Positions 1 through 8,783 of a stretch of 44,862 nucleotides of DNA are shown piece by piece. The notes beneath the pieces are model-generated. The model searched no databases and had not been told where the DNA came from. It saw only the letters and a list, made by a program, of their open reading frames with translations. A program made the position numbers and the translations under genes. The stretch covers positions 1 through 44,862 of the forward strand of contig CAISJJ010000297.1 of the NCBI GenBank assembly GCA_903885595.1, in the 5' to 3' direction. Source of the DNA: an uncultured Bacteroidales bacterium (lineage in GTDB: Bacteria > Bacteroidota > Bacteroidia > Bacteroidales > FEN-979). The stretch's first letter is position 1; the number at the start of each line of letters is the position of its first letter.

Positions 1-173
1 AAGTTGGTAAGCTGGTAAGCTGGTAAGTTGGTAAATTTGTGAACAGGTGAAAAAGAAGACAAGCGGACGGGTGGTTTGTCTGCTACTTGCATTACTTGCA
101 TTGTTTACATTTTTTGCATTGTATGCATTGTTTGCATTGCTTGCATTCCTTTGCACTGCTCGCATACTATTCA
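1..173. repeat. Two tandem-repeat tracts at the left edge
   Basis: This stretch follows the stop codon of the minus-strand radical SAM gene. Positions 1-35 are an 8-bp tandem repeat of the form GGTAAGCT with T/C variants. The same unit occurs, in reverse complement, at about 17413-17480 and 19081-19130. Positions about 82-165 are a degenerate 9-bp repeat of the form TTGCATTGT. The plus-strand open frame over it (His/Leu/Cys-rich) is a translation of the repeat and not a credible gene. Confidence 0.7.
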
Positions 174-1445
174 TCAGGCTACTTTAGGGACTTTTTTTCC
201 GAAGCTGAGATCGGCGATGTCACGGCGGCGTGCTGTGTAGGTTCCATCTTCAATTTCGCGGGAAACAACTTTATTAATCAGGTTGAACATTTTCATCGTT
301 TGCGGTTCATCTTTATAAAAGGTATCCCAGGCATATTGGTAAAGTTCACCAAGTCTTTCTGCTGACATATGTTTTGGATGATACACTACTTTCCCGGCAT
401 TGTAATGATTCCAGTCCGTATCGAAAATGCGGCCCTGTTTTAACAGGTCGCTGTAGGCTTTTGTATGCGGGAAAGGCGCCAGTACAGTGAATTCGGCAAG
501 ATCCAGCTCGATTTCAAGCAAAAAATCGACCAGGCGTTTGATATCATCCTCGGTTTGGTTGTCGAGGCCCAATAAAATAGTGCCTTCAACGGCAATTCCA
601 TACTGATGGTACTGTTTGATGCGGTTTTTAATGTAATCAGAGGTATCAAACACTGCCTGGTATACATACCATGCGCCAGCCTGGGCAGCCAGGTCGAGTA
701 CATCATCCTTATCTTCGATGGTGTGACTCACCCATTTTTTCTTCAGCGGGATCATGGCTTTAAAGAGCTCCTTTTCCCACTGGGTATCGAGGGCAAGTGA
801 ATTATCCACGATGAAAAGGCGGTTGTTATCCATTTGCGATAGTTCCTCAACCACCCGGTCGATCGGGCGGGGACGGAACCCCCGGCCTCCAAGATAACGA
901 ACAGCACAGGGATAGCAGTCGTAGATGCATCCGCGGGAGGCGTGAAACAGATCGACCATGCGGAATCCCTTGTGATAATAAAGATCCTTGTTCAGGATGT
1001 CACGCTTTGCCGGTCCGATGAGTCCCATGTCGGGTGGCTTGCTCATGAAGTTGTAGATTTTTTTCAGGTCATTTTTATGGAAGTCCTGAAATACCTGGTC
1101 GAGGCGTCCTTCCACTTCACCCAGAAAAACCGAATCGGCATGCAGCATGGTTTCTTCAGCATGAAGCATGGTCGATATTCCGCCAAAGATGACTTTTTTA
1201 CCGAGTTTATGGTACTGATCGGCAATCTCCCAGCCCCGTTTGACCTGGGTGGTGAGCATCATCGAAATGCCAACAAAATCAGGACTTTCATCAATCACGA
1301 GTTCCTCAACATTTTCATCGGTAAAGTCAATTTCGACATTTTGCGGAATTGCAGCGGCCATAACCACCGGACCATGGGGCGGCAGGTTAAAGATCGTTTG
1401 TCCTTCGAGTTTTTCCCAGCGGGGATATATCAGTTTAAATTTCAT
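174..1445 (-). CDS. B12-binding-domain radical SAM protein (1 of 4)
   Basis: A 423-residue class B-type radical SAM protein. Residues 1-135 form a Rossmann-like cobalamin-binding domain, with the strand-turn 'VIFGG' near 85-89 and 'GEVEG' near 109-113. The usual DxHxxG cobalamin ligand motif is not seen, as in many members. The radical SAM core begins with the CxxxCxxC cluster motif at C173, C177 and C180, which would bind the [4Fe-4S] cluster and SAM. Such proteins methylate or rearrange unactivated carbons, often in lipids. It is the last gene of the minus block starting at 9963, 47 bp after the C45-type hydrolase. The substrate cannot be read from the sequence. Three other members lie in this locus, so a shared lipid pathway is inferred. 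Confidence 0.88.
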   Translation of the reverse strand: MKFKLIYPRWEKLEGQTIFNLPPHGPVVMAAAIPQNVEIDFTDENVEELVIDESPDFVGISMMLTTQVKRGWEIADQYHKLGKKVIFGGISTMLHAEETMLHADSVFLGEVEGRLDQVFQDFHKNDLKKIYNFMSKPPDMGLIGPAKRDILNKDLYYHKGFRMVDLFHASRGCIYDCYPCAVRYLGGRGFRPRPIDRVVEELSQMDNNRLFIVDNSLALDTQWEKELFKAMIPLKKKWVSHTIEDKDDVLDLAAQAGAWYVYQAVFDTSDYIKNRIKQYHQYGIAVEGTILLGLDNQTEDDIKRLVDFLLEIELDLAEFTVLAPFPHTKAYSDLLKQGRIFDTDWNHYNAGKVVYHPKHMSAERLGELYQYAWDTFYKDEPQTMKMFNLINKVVSREIEDGTYTARRRDIADLSFGKKVPKVA

Positions 1446-1492
1446 TATTTGATCTTTTTCGTTCTTAAAAGTTTTCTACCACCCTGACAGGG

Positions 1493-3190
1493 TTATTTCT
1501 TATCAGCGCAATCCACCAGTTTTTTAATAATGTTTTCCTTTTCCTTCCATCGCGGAATAACCAATAACAGCGCTTGACGGTATTCTGCCTGAGCAAGTTT
1601 CCATTGGCCGTTTTGGGAATAAAAATCACCAATCAGGTCAAAAACCTCATAATACATGGGATTAGATGCCCTGAAATCATCAATAAAAGAACCTGGCAGT
1701 GCATCGGTTTTTCCGGACCGGATAACATGTTTCAGATATTTCCTCATTTCCTTAAAGCGCACGAAACGCTTGTAGTCATTGGATCCGAGGAATGAATCTG
1801 ATGAAATAGTCTTATCCGGTTCCGTTATTTCAACCTTACGCTGAAGCCCGGCAAAGTTATGAAAAATTTTATATAGGTCGTAACATACATATGGCCCGAT
1901 TTGCCATGGTGAGGTTGAAACCCAGACCATCAGTTTTTCCGGCATGAAAATAATGGAATGATGGGCAATCAGCTGGTTCATTGCTTTCTCGTTGCCCATT
2001 CCAATGTTGACGCCATTAAGCCCCCGCTGATCGCGCAGAATATCAGCCACAGACTGATAGTCGCTGGGGATGTCACTGCTGAGATTCTGCACCAGCCTTT
2101 TATAACGATAAACGGAGGCATTCTCCTTCATGTTTTGAATATTCAGAGGATCGGTAGAAAATTCATCAGACTGAAAATGGTTTGCACAGGCAATGTAATC
2201 TTTGTCGGGCAAAACCAGGGCAATTTTGAATGGTGATTTCTCAATAATGACAGCCTTCTTGTCCAATGACGAACCTACCAGAATGGATTCGGTGACGAAT
2301 GTTTCACGTTTCCGGGCAATTGCGAATGCTTCGCCGATATTTTTTGCATACTGCAGAATTTCCCTTGCCACGATTGATATCGGGGTTCGCGCCGAAGAAG
2401 GAATATCTGATTTAGCTGCGTTGATGGTAATGGTCAGCCCCATTTCATTCATGCCTGAAACTGTCCCGATCATGCCTCCCCAGGTAACCATCATAAAGCC
2501 ATAACCATCTTCGGGTTTTTCAAAACAGATGATCTTGTTCCGGGCAAATTCATCCCCAACATAGAAATCGAAATTCCGGCCAATGATCAGGGAGCTGTCT
2601 TTTGATTTGCTTCCCCAAATCCCGAAACTGGTGCATCCAACCAGGCTGTAGTCCTGCAGGGCATGGCCAATGTCATGGGCCGAGTGATAATTGAGCATGC
2701 GCTGATAATTTGAACCGATAAATGAAAACTGGTCTGATGCCGACAATGATATTCCGTATATTTCAAGTTTATATTCTTCGGTGAGATGTTTATCGAGATC
2801 GCGGTTGAACCAATAGATAAAGTACTTCAGAAAACGAAGATAAAAATCTGAGGGGATCATTTCCCGAATCTGGTCAATAAATGCCTTTTCCTGTGCGGCA
2901 ATGAGATGTTTTGACAGCTTTCCATTTATAACGCCCCGGTCGAAAGGTTTACCTTCAATGTACATTTCCCATAACCCGGTGCTACTTTGTTTCAGCCAGT
3001 TAGGGCCGATCCTGTAAAAACCGCTCTCCGGGTTGTCCACAATAAGGCTGACAGATTCAATATTTACTGGTTTTGGCGGCTGAATTTGTGTCCTGAAGCT
3101 GAACCATATCGAAAATCCTGCAGCGATTGCAACGATTAACAGCAGGACCCACCCGATCCGTTTAACCCGGCGATGCTTATGGTCAGGCAT
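1493..3190 (-). CDS. Membrane-anchored C45/AAT-type N-terminal-nucleophile hydrolase
   Basis: A 565-residue protein with a basic N-terminus and one membrane segment (about residues 12-30), so the rest probably faces the periplasm. The central part resembles the acyl-CoA:6-aminopenicillanate acyltransferase / peptidase C45 family: 'VGCTSFG' with presumptive nucleophile C186, 'GRNFDFY', and 'GMNEMGLTITINA'. In this family autocleavage before the Cys frees the catalytic N-terminus. The last ~60 residues look like a TPR-type helical hairpin. The gene overlaps the upstream FAD oxidoreductase by 8 bp, indicating translational coupling. Such hydrolases also occur in Bacteroidota aryl-polyene-type clusters. 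A role in cleaving or transferring an acyl group of the product is inferred. Confidence 0.75.
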   Translation of the reverse strand: MPDHKHRRVKRIGWVLLLIVAIAAGFSIWFSFRTQIQPPKPVNIESVSLIVDNPESGFYRIGPNWLKQSSTGLWEMYIEGKPFDRGVINGKLSKHLIAAQEKAFIDQIREMIPSDFYLRFLKYFIYWFNRDLDKHLTEEYKLEIYGISLSASDQFSFIGSNYQRMLNYHSAHDIGHALQDYSLVGCTSFGIWGSKSKDSSLIIGRNFDFYVGDEFARNKIICFEKPEDGYGFMMVTWGGMIGTVSGMNEMGLTITINAAKSDIPSSARTPISIVAREILQYAKNIGEAFAIARKRETFVTESILVGSSLDKKAVIIEKSPFKIALVLPDKDYIACANHFQSDEFSTDPLNIQNMKENASVYRYKRLVQNLSSDIPSDYQSVADILRDQRGLNGVNIGMGNEKAMNQLIAHHSIIFMPEKLMVWVSTSPWQIGPYVCYDLYKIFHNFAGLQRKVEITEPDKTISSDSFLGSNDYKRFVRFKEMRKYLKHVIRSGKTDALPGSFIDDFRASNPMYYEVFDLIGDFYSQNGQWKLAQAEYRQALLLVIPRWKEKENIIKKLVDCADKK

Positions 3191-4685
3191 TTTGAATTTT
3201 TTTCAGAATGTATTCCAATCCGAGAATTTCGCCACAGGTCACAACAGAACCAATAGTTACACCAAGTACACCATGCAGATTTGTATTCTGTCCCGTAAAA
3301 TAAAAATTCGGGATCTTGGTTTTCGGCATCACATTAGTCAACAGCGGTTCATGAAAGTTTTTCTGGATTCCATAAAGTGAGCCTTCGGGTATGCCAGTAT
3401 AATCGCGATAGGTGAGGGGGGTTGATATTTCAATATTTTCAATAGCCGGTTTTAATCCGGGGAATTTCGCATAAACCACCTCAAGGAGCTTCTCTGCTTT
3501 TTTGTTCTTGAAATCGTGGTATTCCGGTCCCCTCTTTCCGACTGAGGTGTGATTCCACTGCGACACATCATCGAAGCGCATATAGGTAAGTATGGTCACA
3601 GTTTCGGCGTATTGCTGAGAAGGCTTATGACATCCTGTTGATAAGAGAAACATCCGTGGCCATTTACTATCGGGAGCAGTAGTTTCATCCCATGGATCGT
3701 GAGCAGTGTGGTAGTAATAATTATAGTTCAGGTAAGGAAAAGAACCAGGTTTGACCGATAGAAACAGAATGAATGAGGAGATTGTGTTTTGAAGGGAAAC
3801 AATTCTTTTCTGGTAAGCAGGACGAACAATATCGGCAGGCATCATCGAAAGAGTGGTTGCAGGATGGATATTGGAAACAACCTTTTCTGAATGAAATACC
3901 TGTCCGGTTCCCGTGGTGATGGTGAATTTCTGCTGAAGCTGCCCGATGGCAGTAACTGCTTGTTTTTTGATAATTGAGCCTCCATGGGAAATAATTGCAT
4001 CTTGAAGAATCTGAGTGATCCTGTCGCTGCCACCAATGATCCTGTAGGCTCCCGAAATAAAGGAATGACTGATCAGAGATGCAACATGCAGCGGGGTCAG
4101 ACGACTGCCACCATACAGGTAGTTGTTCCCTGAAAGCACTGCCGATAGTGAAACATTGGATCCCGGATTGCGGATGCCGGATGTTACATCAGCTATAAAA
4201 CCACAAGCGCTCTGGGTCGTAAAATGATGTTCGCGGTGGTCGACAGGCAATTCAAGATTATACAGCGGAAAGGCTGAAGTGATTTCATGAATCTCCCGGA
4301 CATAGCGGTTTAGTGAAGCCTTTGCTCCTGGAAACAACGGCAGAAGCTGATCTGTGAAGTTTTCAAATCCCTGTGCCAGTGGAAATTCCTCGTCTCCGAA
4401 AATCACACGATCAAAGCAATCCGGATCAAGTTGTTGAAAGTCGATGGATTCGGTCAAACCAAAATATTTCCAGTACCGGTTCAGCGTCTGGCCAGGTCCC
4501 AAAGCGCCAAGATAATGAACACCGGTTTCAAATTTATGGCCATGCCGTGAAAATGTCTGCAGGTTCCCGCCAGCCTGGGCTTGTTTTTCAAGAATACACA
4601 CGTGGTACCCTTCCTTTGACAGGATATACCCGCAAAGCAATCCACCCAGGCCGGAACCGATTATGATGATGTCGAATTTGTTCAT
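3183..4685 (-). CDS. CrtI/phytoene-desaturase-like FAD oxidoreductase
   Basis: A 500-residue flavoprotein. The N-terminal dinucleotide-binding fold is clear (residues 4-40: GSGLGG at 10-15, ending in the acidic residue of 'ILEKQ', then 'AGG'). The C-terminus has the family's second FAD-binding segment ('FTGQN...GVLGVTIGSVVTCGE'). Relatives are carotenoid desaturases, isomerases and retinol saturases, which add or remove hydrogens across C=C bonds of long hydrophobic chains. No carotenoid synthase genes (crtB, crtE) are in the window, so a carotenoid role is unlikely. CrtI-like proteins also appear in the ladderane candidate gene sets of anammox bacteria. A TAnnTTTG element lies 32-39 bp before the start codon. 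Modification of an ACP- or CoA-derived acyl chain is inferred. Confidence 0.82.
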   Translation of the reverse strand: MNKFDIIIIGSGLGGLLCGYILSKEGYHVCILEKQAQAGGNLQTFSRHGHKFETGVHYLGALGPGQTLNRYWKYFGLTESIDFQQLDPDCFDRVIFGDEEFPLAQGFENFTDQLLPLFPGAKASLNRYVREIHEITSAFPLYNLELPVDHREHHFTTQSACGFIADVTSGIRNPGSNVSLSAVLSGNNYLYGGSRLTPLHVASLISHSFISGAYRIIGGSDRITQILQDAIISHGGSIIKKQAVTAIGQLQQKFTITTGTGQVFHSEKVVSNIHPATTLSMMPADIVRPAYQKRIVSLQNTISSFILFLSVKPGSFPYLNYNYYYHTAHDPWDETTAPDSKWPRMFLLSTGCHKPSQQYAETVTILTYMRFDDVSQWNHTSVGKRGPEYHDFKNKKAEKLLEVVYAKFPGLKPAIENIEISTPLTYRDYTGIPEGSLYGIQKNFHEPLLTNVMPKTKIPNFYFTGQNTNLHGVLGVTIGSVVTCGEILGLEYILKKIQNA

Positions 4686-4716
4686 TAAAGGAGGTTAATT
4701 GCTTTTTTCGGCAATG

Positions 4717-4724
4717 CAAAAGTA
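4717..4724 (-). promoter_or_regulatory. Bacteroidota -7 promoter element for the CrtI-like gene
   Basis: The minus strand reads TACTTTTG, a perfect TAnnTTTG match. It predicts a transcript start near 4712 and a leader of about 25 nt. No convincing -33 TTTG was found at the expected distance. It would let the last three genes of block A be transcribed separately from the exporter gene. Confidence 0.45.
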
Positions 4725-4760
4725 GTAAAGATGTGCAGCATTTGCGAAGGGGTTGATATA

Positions 4761-4887
4761 CCTCACCCCCTGACCCCTCTCCTGAAGGAGAGGGGAAAGA
4801 GGTTTGGGTGTTTGACTGAATTTGCTGCAGTAGCAAACAGAGGCTGTTTCCCCCTCTCCGTGCAGAGAGGGGGTCAGGGGGGTGAGG
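4761..4887. repeat. Large C/G-tract inverted repeat with nested hairpins
   Basis: The arms begin CCTCACCCCCTGACCCC on the left and end GGGGTCAGGGGGGTGAGG on the right. Each arm contains its own hairpin (CCCCTCTCCtgaaGGAGAGGGG at about 4774-4795 and a similar one near 4851-4873). The centre (about 4796-4848) is ordinary sequence. It fills most of the gap between the exporter gene and the CrtI-like gene. The form fits the dispersed MITE-like or REP-like hairpin elements of Bacteroidota. It could also act as a terminator for the upstream minus-strand genes. Confidence 0.75.
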
Positions 4888-4931
4888 TAGTTGGGTTGAG
4901 GATGGACGTAATTCCTGTTCATTCGAAAATT

Positions 4932-7900
4932 TTATTTCAAAACGAATAAATTATTCGACGTAACCTTTTTATTGTCAATAATCTGTATGGTCAGGCCAAA
5001 TTCTGCTGCAACAGCGCTGATCTTCTTAGCAGAGGTGAAATGAAGGCGGTGGTCAGGAGTCCGGGTTTTATTAAAACCAATGCGGGTGGATAGAAATTCT
5101 GTAATCAATGACTTTTTATGACGCGCTGCCAGTTCTGCATTCGCCTCGCGTATGAGCATGACTCCACCGGGTTTCAGGTTGGCAAAACATTTTCTGAGCA
5201 GGATTTCCTGTTTCTCAGGTGTAAGGTAATGCAAAATATCGCCCAGTACAAAACCATCTTTTGGAATGATTTCATAATCAGATACATCGGCCGTGGTGAA
5301 GTTGATCCGCTCATTTTTCGAAAAGCAGTTTTCAGCCACTTCAATTTTTTCGTCATCATAATCGACGCCGATGATCCTTCGACTTTCACTGGTGAACATC
5401 AGCATATAGGATATGAATCCATAACCGCATCCCAGGTCCAGGATGTCCCCTTCACGCGGCATAAGCTGGTTATAGATTTCATAGTTATCTTCCAGTTTCA
5501 GCTTTACCCGCATATACCATTCCAGGATGGGGCCTTTCAGAACATAATTCAGTGCCAGTTTACGCCGGTAATAATGAGCATTGCCTTCTTCTGCCTTGAA
5601 CTTCGAATATTGCGAGACATAATACTTCCGGAACTGCCTGGTTCGCTCCTGGTAGGTATTTCCGAAAGAGGGATCTACAATTGGCACGCGCGGGAGTATT
5701 TTCATCCTGAAACTGTTTGGCCTGCCCCAGAATTCACCTTTACCAAGGAAATCGCCAGTGCCGAATACAAGAATGGGTAAAATATCAACCTGCAGTTTTT
5801 CGGCAAGATAAAATGCACCCCTGTGAAATCGCTGAATCTGCTGCTCATACGAACGGTGTGCCTCGGGAAAGATCAGGATCGAAAAGCCTTCATTTACTTT
5901 TTCCTTCAATTGACCGATGATGCTTTCAATTCCGTTATCAACATTGAAATAGTTTGCGAGCCTAGCAATTGGTCCGAAAATAGGAGACCTGTAAACCCAT
6001 GAAGTTGTAAGGATGATAATTTTGGGGTATAATCTCAGAAATGCCGGAGTTTCGATAAGGCTCTGATGGTTGCTGATAATAATGGCCGGTTTGGTGAAAT
6101 CCTCACCAGGTTCATTGATCAGTTTCCGGTCCCAGGCAAAGGTAAATGCAATATAGGCTTTTGTGAGCCAAAAAAACGCATTATGAAAGAGCATCTCCTT
6201 TTTCTTGCGCTTTATGGGCAAAAGTAGATTGATCATACCCCCGAGGATCATTAAAACCAAAGCTATCGTGACAATATTTCCCCAGGTGACAAAAGTTTTT
6301 AACACGATCAGTAAGGTGACCGGAAATCTATTCCTCCTGCATCTTGATAGGATTATCCCATTGAAAATCAATGGTTGAAATGTAAATGAAAGGAGGACAA
6401 CAGCGGCAATACCAATCATTGATACCATTGCAATCGAATTGAGAGCCGGGTGGCGGGCAAAAAAGAGGGCGCCAACGCCAAACATCGTGGTCAGGGAGGA
6501 GAGTAATACGGAGACTTTGTATGCGTGAAGATCATCCTTTCCTGTTTTCAGGGAATGCTGCAACCCGCGCATCATCAGGATGCTGTAATCGACGCCAAGT
6601 CCGAAAATAAACGAAGAGATAATGATATTGAAAATATTGAACCGGATACCGGTGAATCCCATAAATCCAAGGGTGATCAGCCAGCTGAAAAACATCGGCA
6701 GGGCAGTTATAAGACCGAGGCCGATCCTGCCGAAGGAAAAGATCAGAAGCAGTGTGACAAATATCATTGACAGGGTTACCAGCAGGTCGAAGTCGTGTTT
6801 GACATTCATAACGAACTGTTCGGTGAGACTTTGTTTGTCAAACAGTACATACCTTGAATTTTCTGGAAACTCCCGGTAGACATCGGCTATATTTGCCTCT
6901 TTGACCTTCAGTATGGTTGGGGCAAGTACCTGGTTGGCAGTTACCGTAATCCAGTCAGCGAACATTTGATTATCATTCATTTTTAACTCATTTGCCGTGA
7001 TCGGTGTATAATTTTTGTTGATCAGGGCGAAAAAAGGATCAAATGCCGCGGTACTGAAGCCATATTTTTGAGAAACAGAGGATAAACTTATTTTCAACTG
7101 CGCCTTTTTTTCTGAGGTCCAGTACTGGTTCCAGCGTGCGATTTTTATAAATTGGTGTGAACCGGAGGTGAGCAGCGAACCGGCATCCGAAATTCCGGAT
7201 ATTGTGCCGGTGTTAACCAGTTTCCGGATCTTTTCACTCAGCATTTCCTTGTTTTCTAGCGCCTCTTCTGCTGTTTTTCCAGTTGAAACCAGGTATAGAT
7301 TTTTAAGTTTATAGTTGCTTATTTTATCGAGGTCCGATTCAGCCCTGGCAAGTCCGGGGGTTACAAAACTGAGCGCCGACATGTCTTTTTCGAATTCGAC
7401 TTTGCGTGAAAACCATATGCTGAGGGCCCCTATAAACACGAGGACGGCGATCAGCCATTTTTTTCTATCAAGGGGAATGGCGGCAATACGGTCAATGAAG
7501 TTGATTTTTCCGGTTTTTTGCAGTTCCATCACTTTTCCATTCAACAGGTGGGGGAGGATGATCAGTGTAAACATTGCAGCGCCCGCCACACTGAGGGCTG
7601 AAAACCATCCCAGGTCCTGCAATACGACTGAATTCAGAAAAGTGAGGCATAAAAACGCGCCGGCCGAAGTGAGGCTGCATAGTACAATGGTCAGCGACAT
7701 TTCTTTCAGAGTCAGTTCAATGTTCTGTTTTGCCCTGAAATGGTTTATCAGATAGAGGGCATAATCCACAATTAATCCAAGGATGACGGAGCCAATCCCA
7801 AGGGAGATTGCAGAGATCTTACCTTTAAAAAGGAACAGGATGGCCAGGGAGAATGCGCCTCCAAACAGTGCAGGTAGCAACCCCAGCAAGGGAATCCTGA

Positions 7901-8783
7901 AACTTTTGAAATACCATCCGACCAGAAGAAATATTAAACTGAAGGCGATGGCCAGGGTAATCATGATATCTGTCTTCAGTTGCCGCGCATTGGAAACTGC
8001 AACAGCAGCACCACCGAAGTACTGAACCTGGAAGCGTGATTTATTATCCATCGTAAGCTCCCGGATGATTTCATCAAGGCCGGTAATTAACTGTTCGTTA
8101 CGGGAAGTTTCGCTGGCAGGGTTGGCCGGGTTAATGAAGATGAGCAAATGCCGCAGGTCGCTTGTATATACACTTCCGTTATACACTTCAAAGGTATCAC
8201 CTGCCTTCAGGGATTTCAACTTTACGAAAGCGATGTTGGTTATTCCCAGCGGATCCTGCTGAATCCGCTTTTTCAGGACCATGCTTGCCGGGGAGACAAG
8301 GATTTTGTAATTCTTCTCCAGCGCTTTATTCATAGATTCAGGAAGAAGCAGGCTATCCAGCCTGGTATAATCGGATTCATCGAAAAAAATTGGCAAATGG
8401 CCGGCTACCAGGTTCAGCAGGTCTGTCATGGCTTCGTCGGAAGCCCTGAATATAATATTGCGTATAACAGAGGAATCAAAGCGTATATTCAGGGAATCAA
8501 CCAGCTGTTGTCCAATCGATCCTAATCCATCCGGATCGGGACTGGCAGTTGTATCTTTAAGAGCAATATGGACCACCAGCTTATCAATGAATTTGAAATT
8601 CCTGACCACATAGCCAGTTTGATCGGTAATGTCGTCAGCGGAAATGGAATCTGAAATATCCTCTTCAAAACTGATCTGTGAAGCCAGCAGAACCATAGCA
8701 ACGAACAGAACAAGGATCAGAATATAAAATACTGACTTTCTTGCATGAAAAAAAATATAGATGTGTACAAAGAAATCAGACAT
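4932..8783 (-). CDS. MMPL/RND exporter fused to acyltransferase and SAM methyltransferase
   Basis: Three domains in one chain of 1283 residues. Residues about 15-835 are a twelve-helix MMPL/RND-type exporter (two repeats, each with one helix, a large periplasmic loop, then five helices; 'GLIVDYALYL' and 'GLGVDYSILM' are the paired TM4-type motifs). Residues about 865-1080 are a PlsC-like acyltransferase. Its motif I is HQSLIE, an HX4E where HX4D is expected, and its motif III is FPEAHRS where FPEGTRS is usual. Residues about 1095-1283 are a class I methyltransferase (DLGCGYGF). A start at 8846 is possible, but the Met at 8783 gives an ATGTCTGA 8-bp overlap with the upstream glycosyltransferase instead of 71 bp. 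MMPL exporters with separate acyltransferases occur in aryl-polyene and flexirubin clusters. It probably loads and moves the lipid product across the inner membrane. Confidence 0.85.
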   Translation of the reverse strand: MSDFFVHIYIFFHARKSVFYILILVLFVAMVLLASQISFEEDISDSISADDITDQTGYVVRNFKFIDKLVVHIALKDTTASPDPDGLGSIGQQLVDSLNIRFDSSVIRNIIFRASDEAMTDLLNLVAGHLPIFFDESDYTRLDSLLLPESMNKALEKNYKILVSPASMVLKKRIQQDPLGITNIAFVKLKSLKAGDTFEVYNGSVYTSDLRHLLIFINPANPASETSRNEQLITGLDEIIRELTMDNKSRFQVQYFGGAAVAVSNARQLKTDIMITLAIAFSLIFLLVGWYFKSFRIPLLGLLPALFGGAFSLAILFLFKGKISAISLGIGSVILGLIVDYALYLINHFRAKQNIELTLKEMSLTIVLCSLTSAGAFLCLTFLNSVVLQDLGWFSALSVAGAAMFTLIILPHLLNGKVMELQKTGKINFIDRIAAIPLDRKKWLIAVLVFIGALSIWFSRKVEFEKDMSALSFVTPGLARAESDLDKISNYKLKNLYLVSTGKTAEEALENKEMLSEKIRKLVNTGTISGISDAGSLLTSGSHQFIKIARWNQYWTSEKKAQLKISLSSVSQKYGFSTAAFDPFFALINKNYTPITANELKMNDNQMFADWITVTANQVLAPTILKVKEANIADVYREFPENSRYVLFDKQSLTEQFVMNVKHDFDLLVTLSMIFVTLLLIFSFGRIGLGLITALPMFFSWLITLGFMGFTGIRFNIFNIIISSFIFGLGVDYSILMMRGLQHSLKTGKDDLHAYKVSVLLSSLTTMFGVGALFFARHPALNSIAMVSMIGIAAVVLLSFTFQPLIFNGIILSRCRRNRFPVTLLIVLKTFVTWGNIVTIALVLMILGGMINLLLPIKRKKKEMLFHNAFFWLTKAYIAFTFAWDRKLINEPGEDFTKPAIIISNHQSLIETPAFLRLYPKIIILTTSWVYRSPIFGPIARLANYFNVDNGIESIIGQLKEKVNEGFSILIFPEAHRSYEQQIQRFHRGAFYLAEKLQVDILPILVFGTGDFLGKGEFWGRPNSFRMKILPRVPIVDPSFGNTYQERTRQFRKYYVSQYSKFKAEEGNAHYYRRKLALNYVLKGPILEWYMRVKLKLEDNYEIYNQLMPREGDILDLGCGYGFISYMLMFTSESRRIIGVDYDDEKIEVAENCFSKNERINFTTADVSDYEIIPKDGFVLGDILHYLTPEKQEILLRKCFANLKPGGVMLIREANAELAARHKKSLITEFLSTRIGFNKTRTPDHRLHFTSAKKISAVAAEFGLTIQIIDNKKVTSNNLFVLK

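Noticed and set aside
87-365. Plus-strand His/Leu/Cys-rich open frame at the left edge
   Set aside because: Its first part is a translation of the 9-bp TTGCATTGT repeat and the rest lies antisense to the radical SAM gene.
3183-4685. Carotenoid biosynthesis
   Set aside because: The CrtI-like protein stands without phytoene synthase, GGPP synthase or lycopene cyclase genes, and lies among fatty-acid-type genes.
4695-4949. Short open frames on both strands between the CrtI-like and exporter genes
   Set aside because: They are translations of the C/G-rich inverted repeat.
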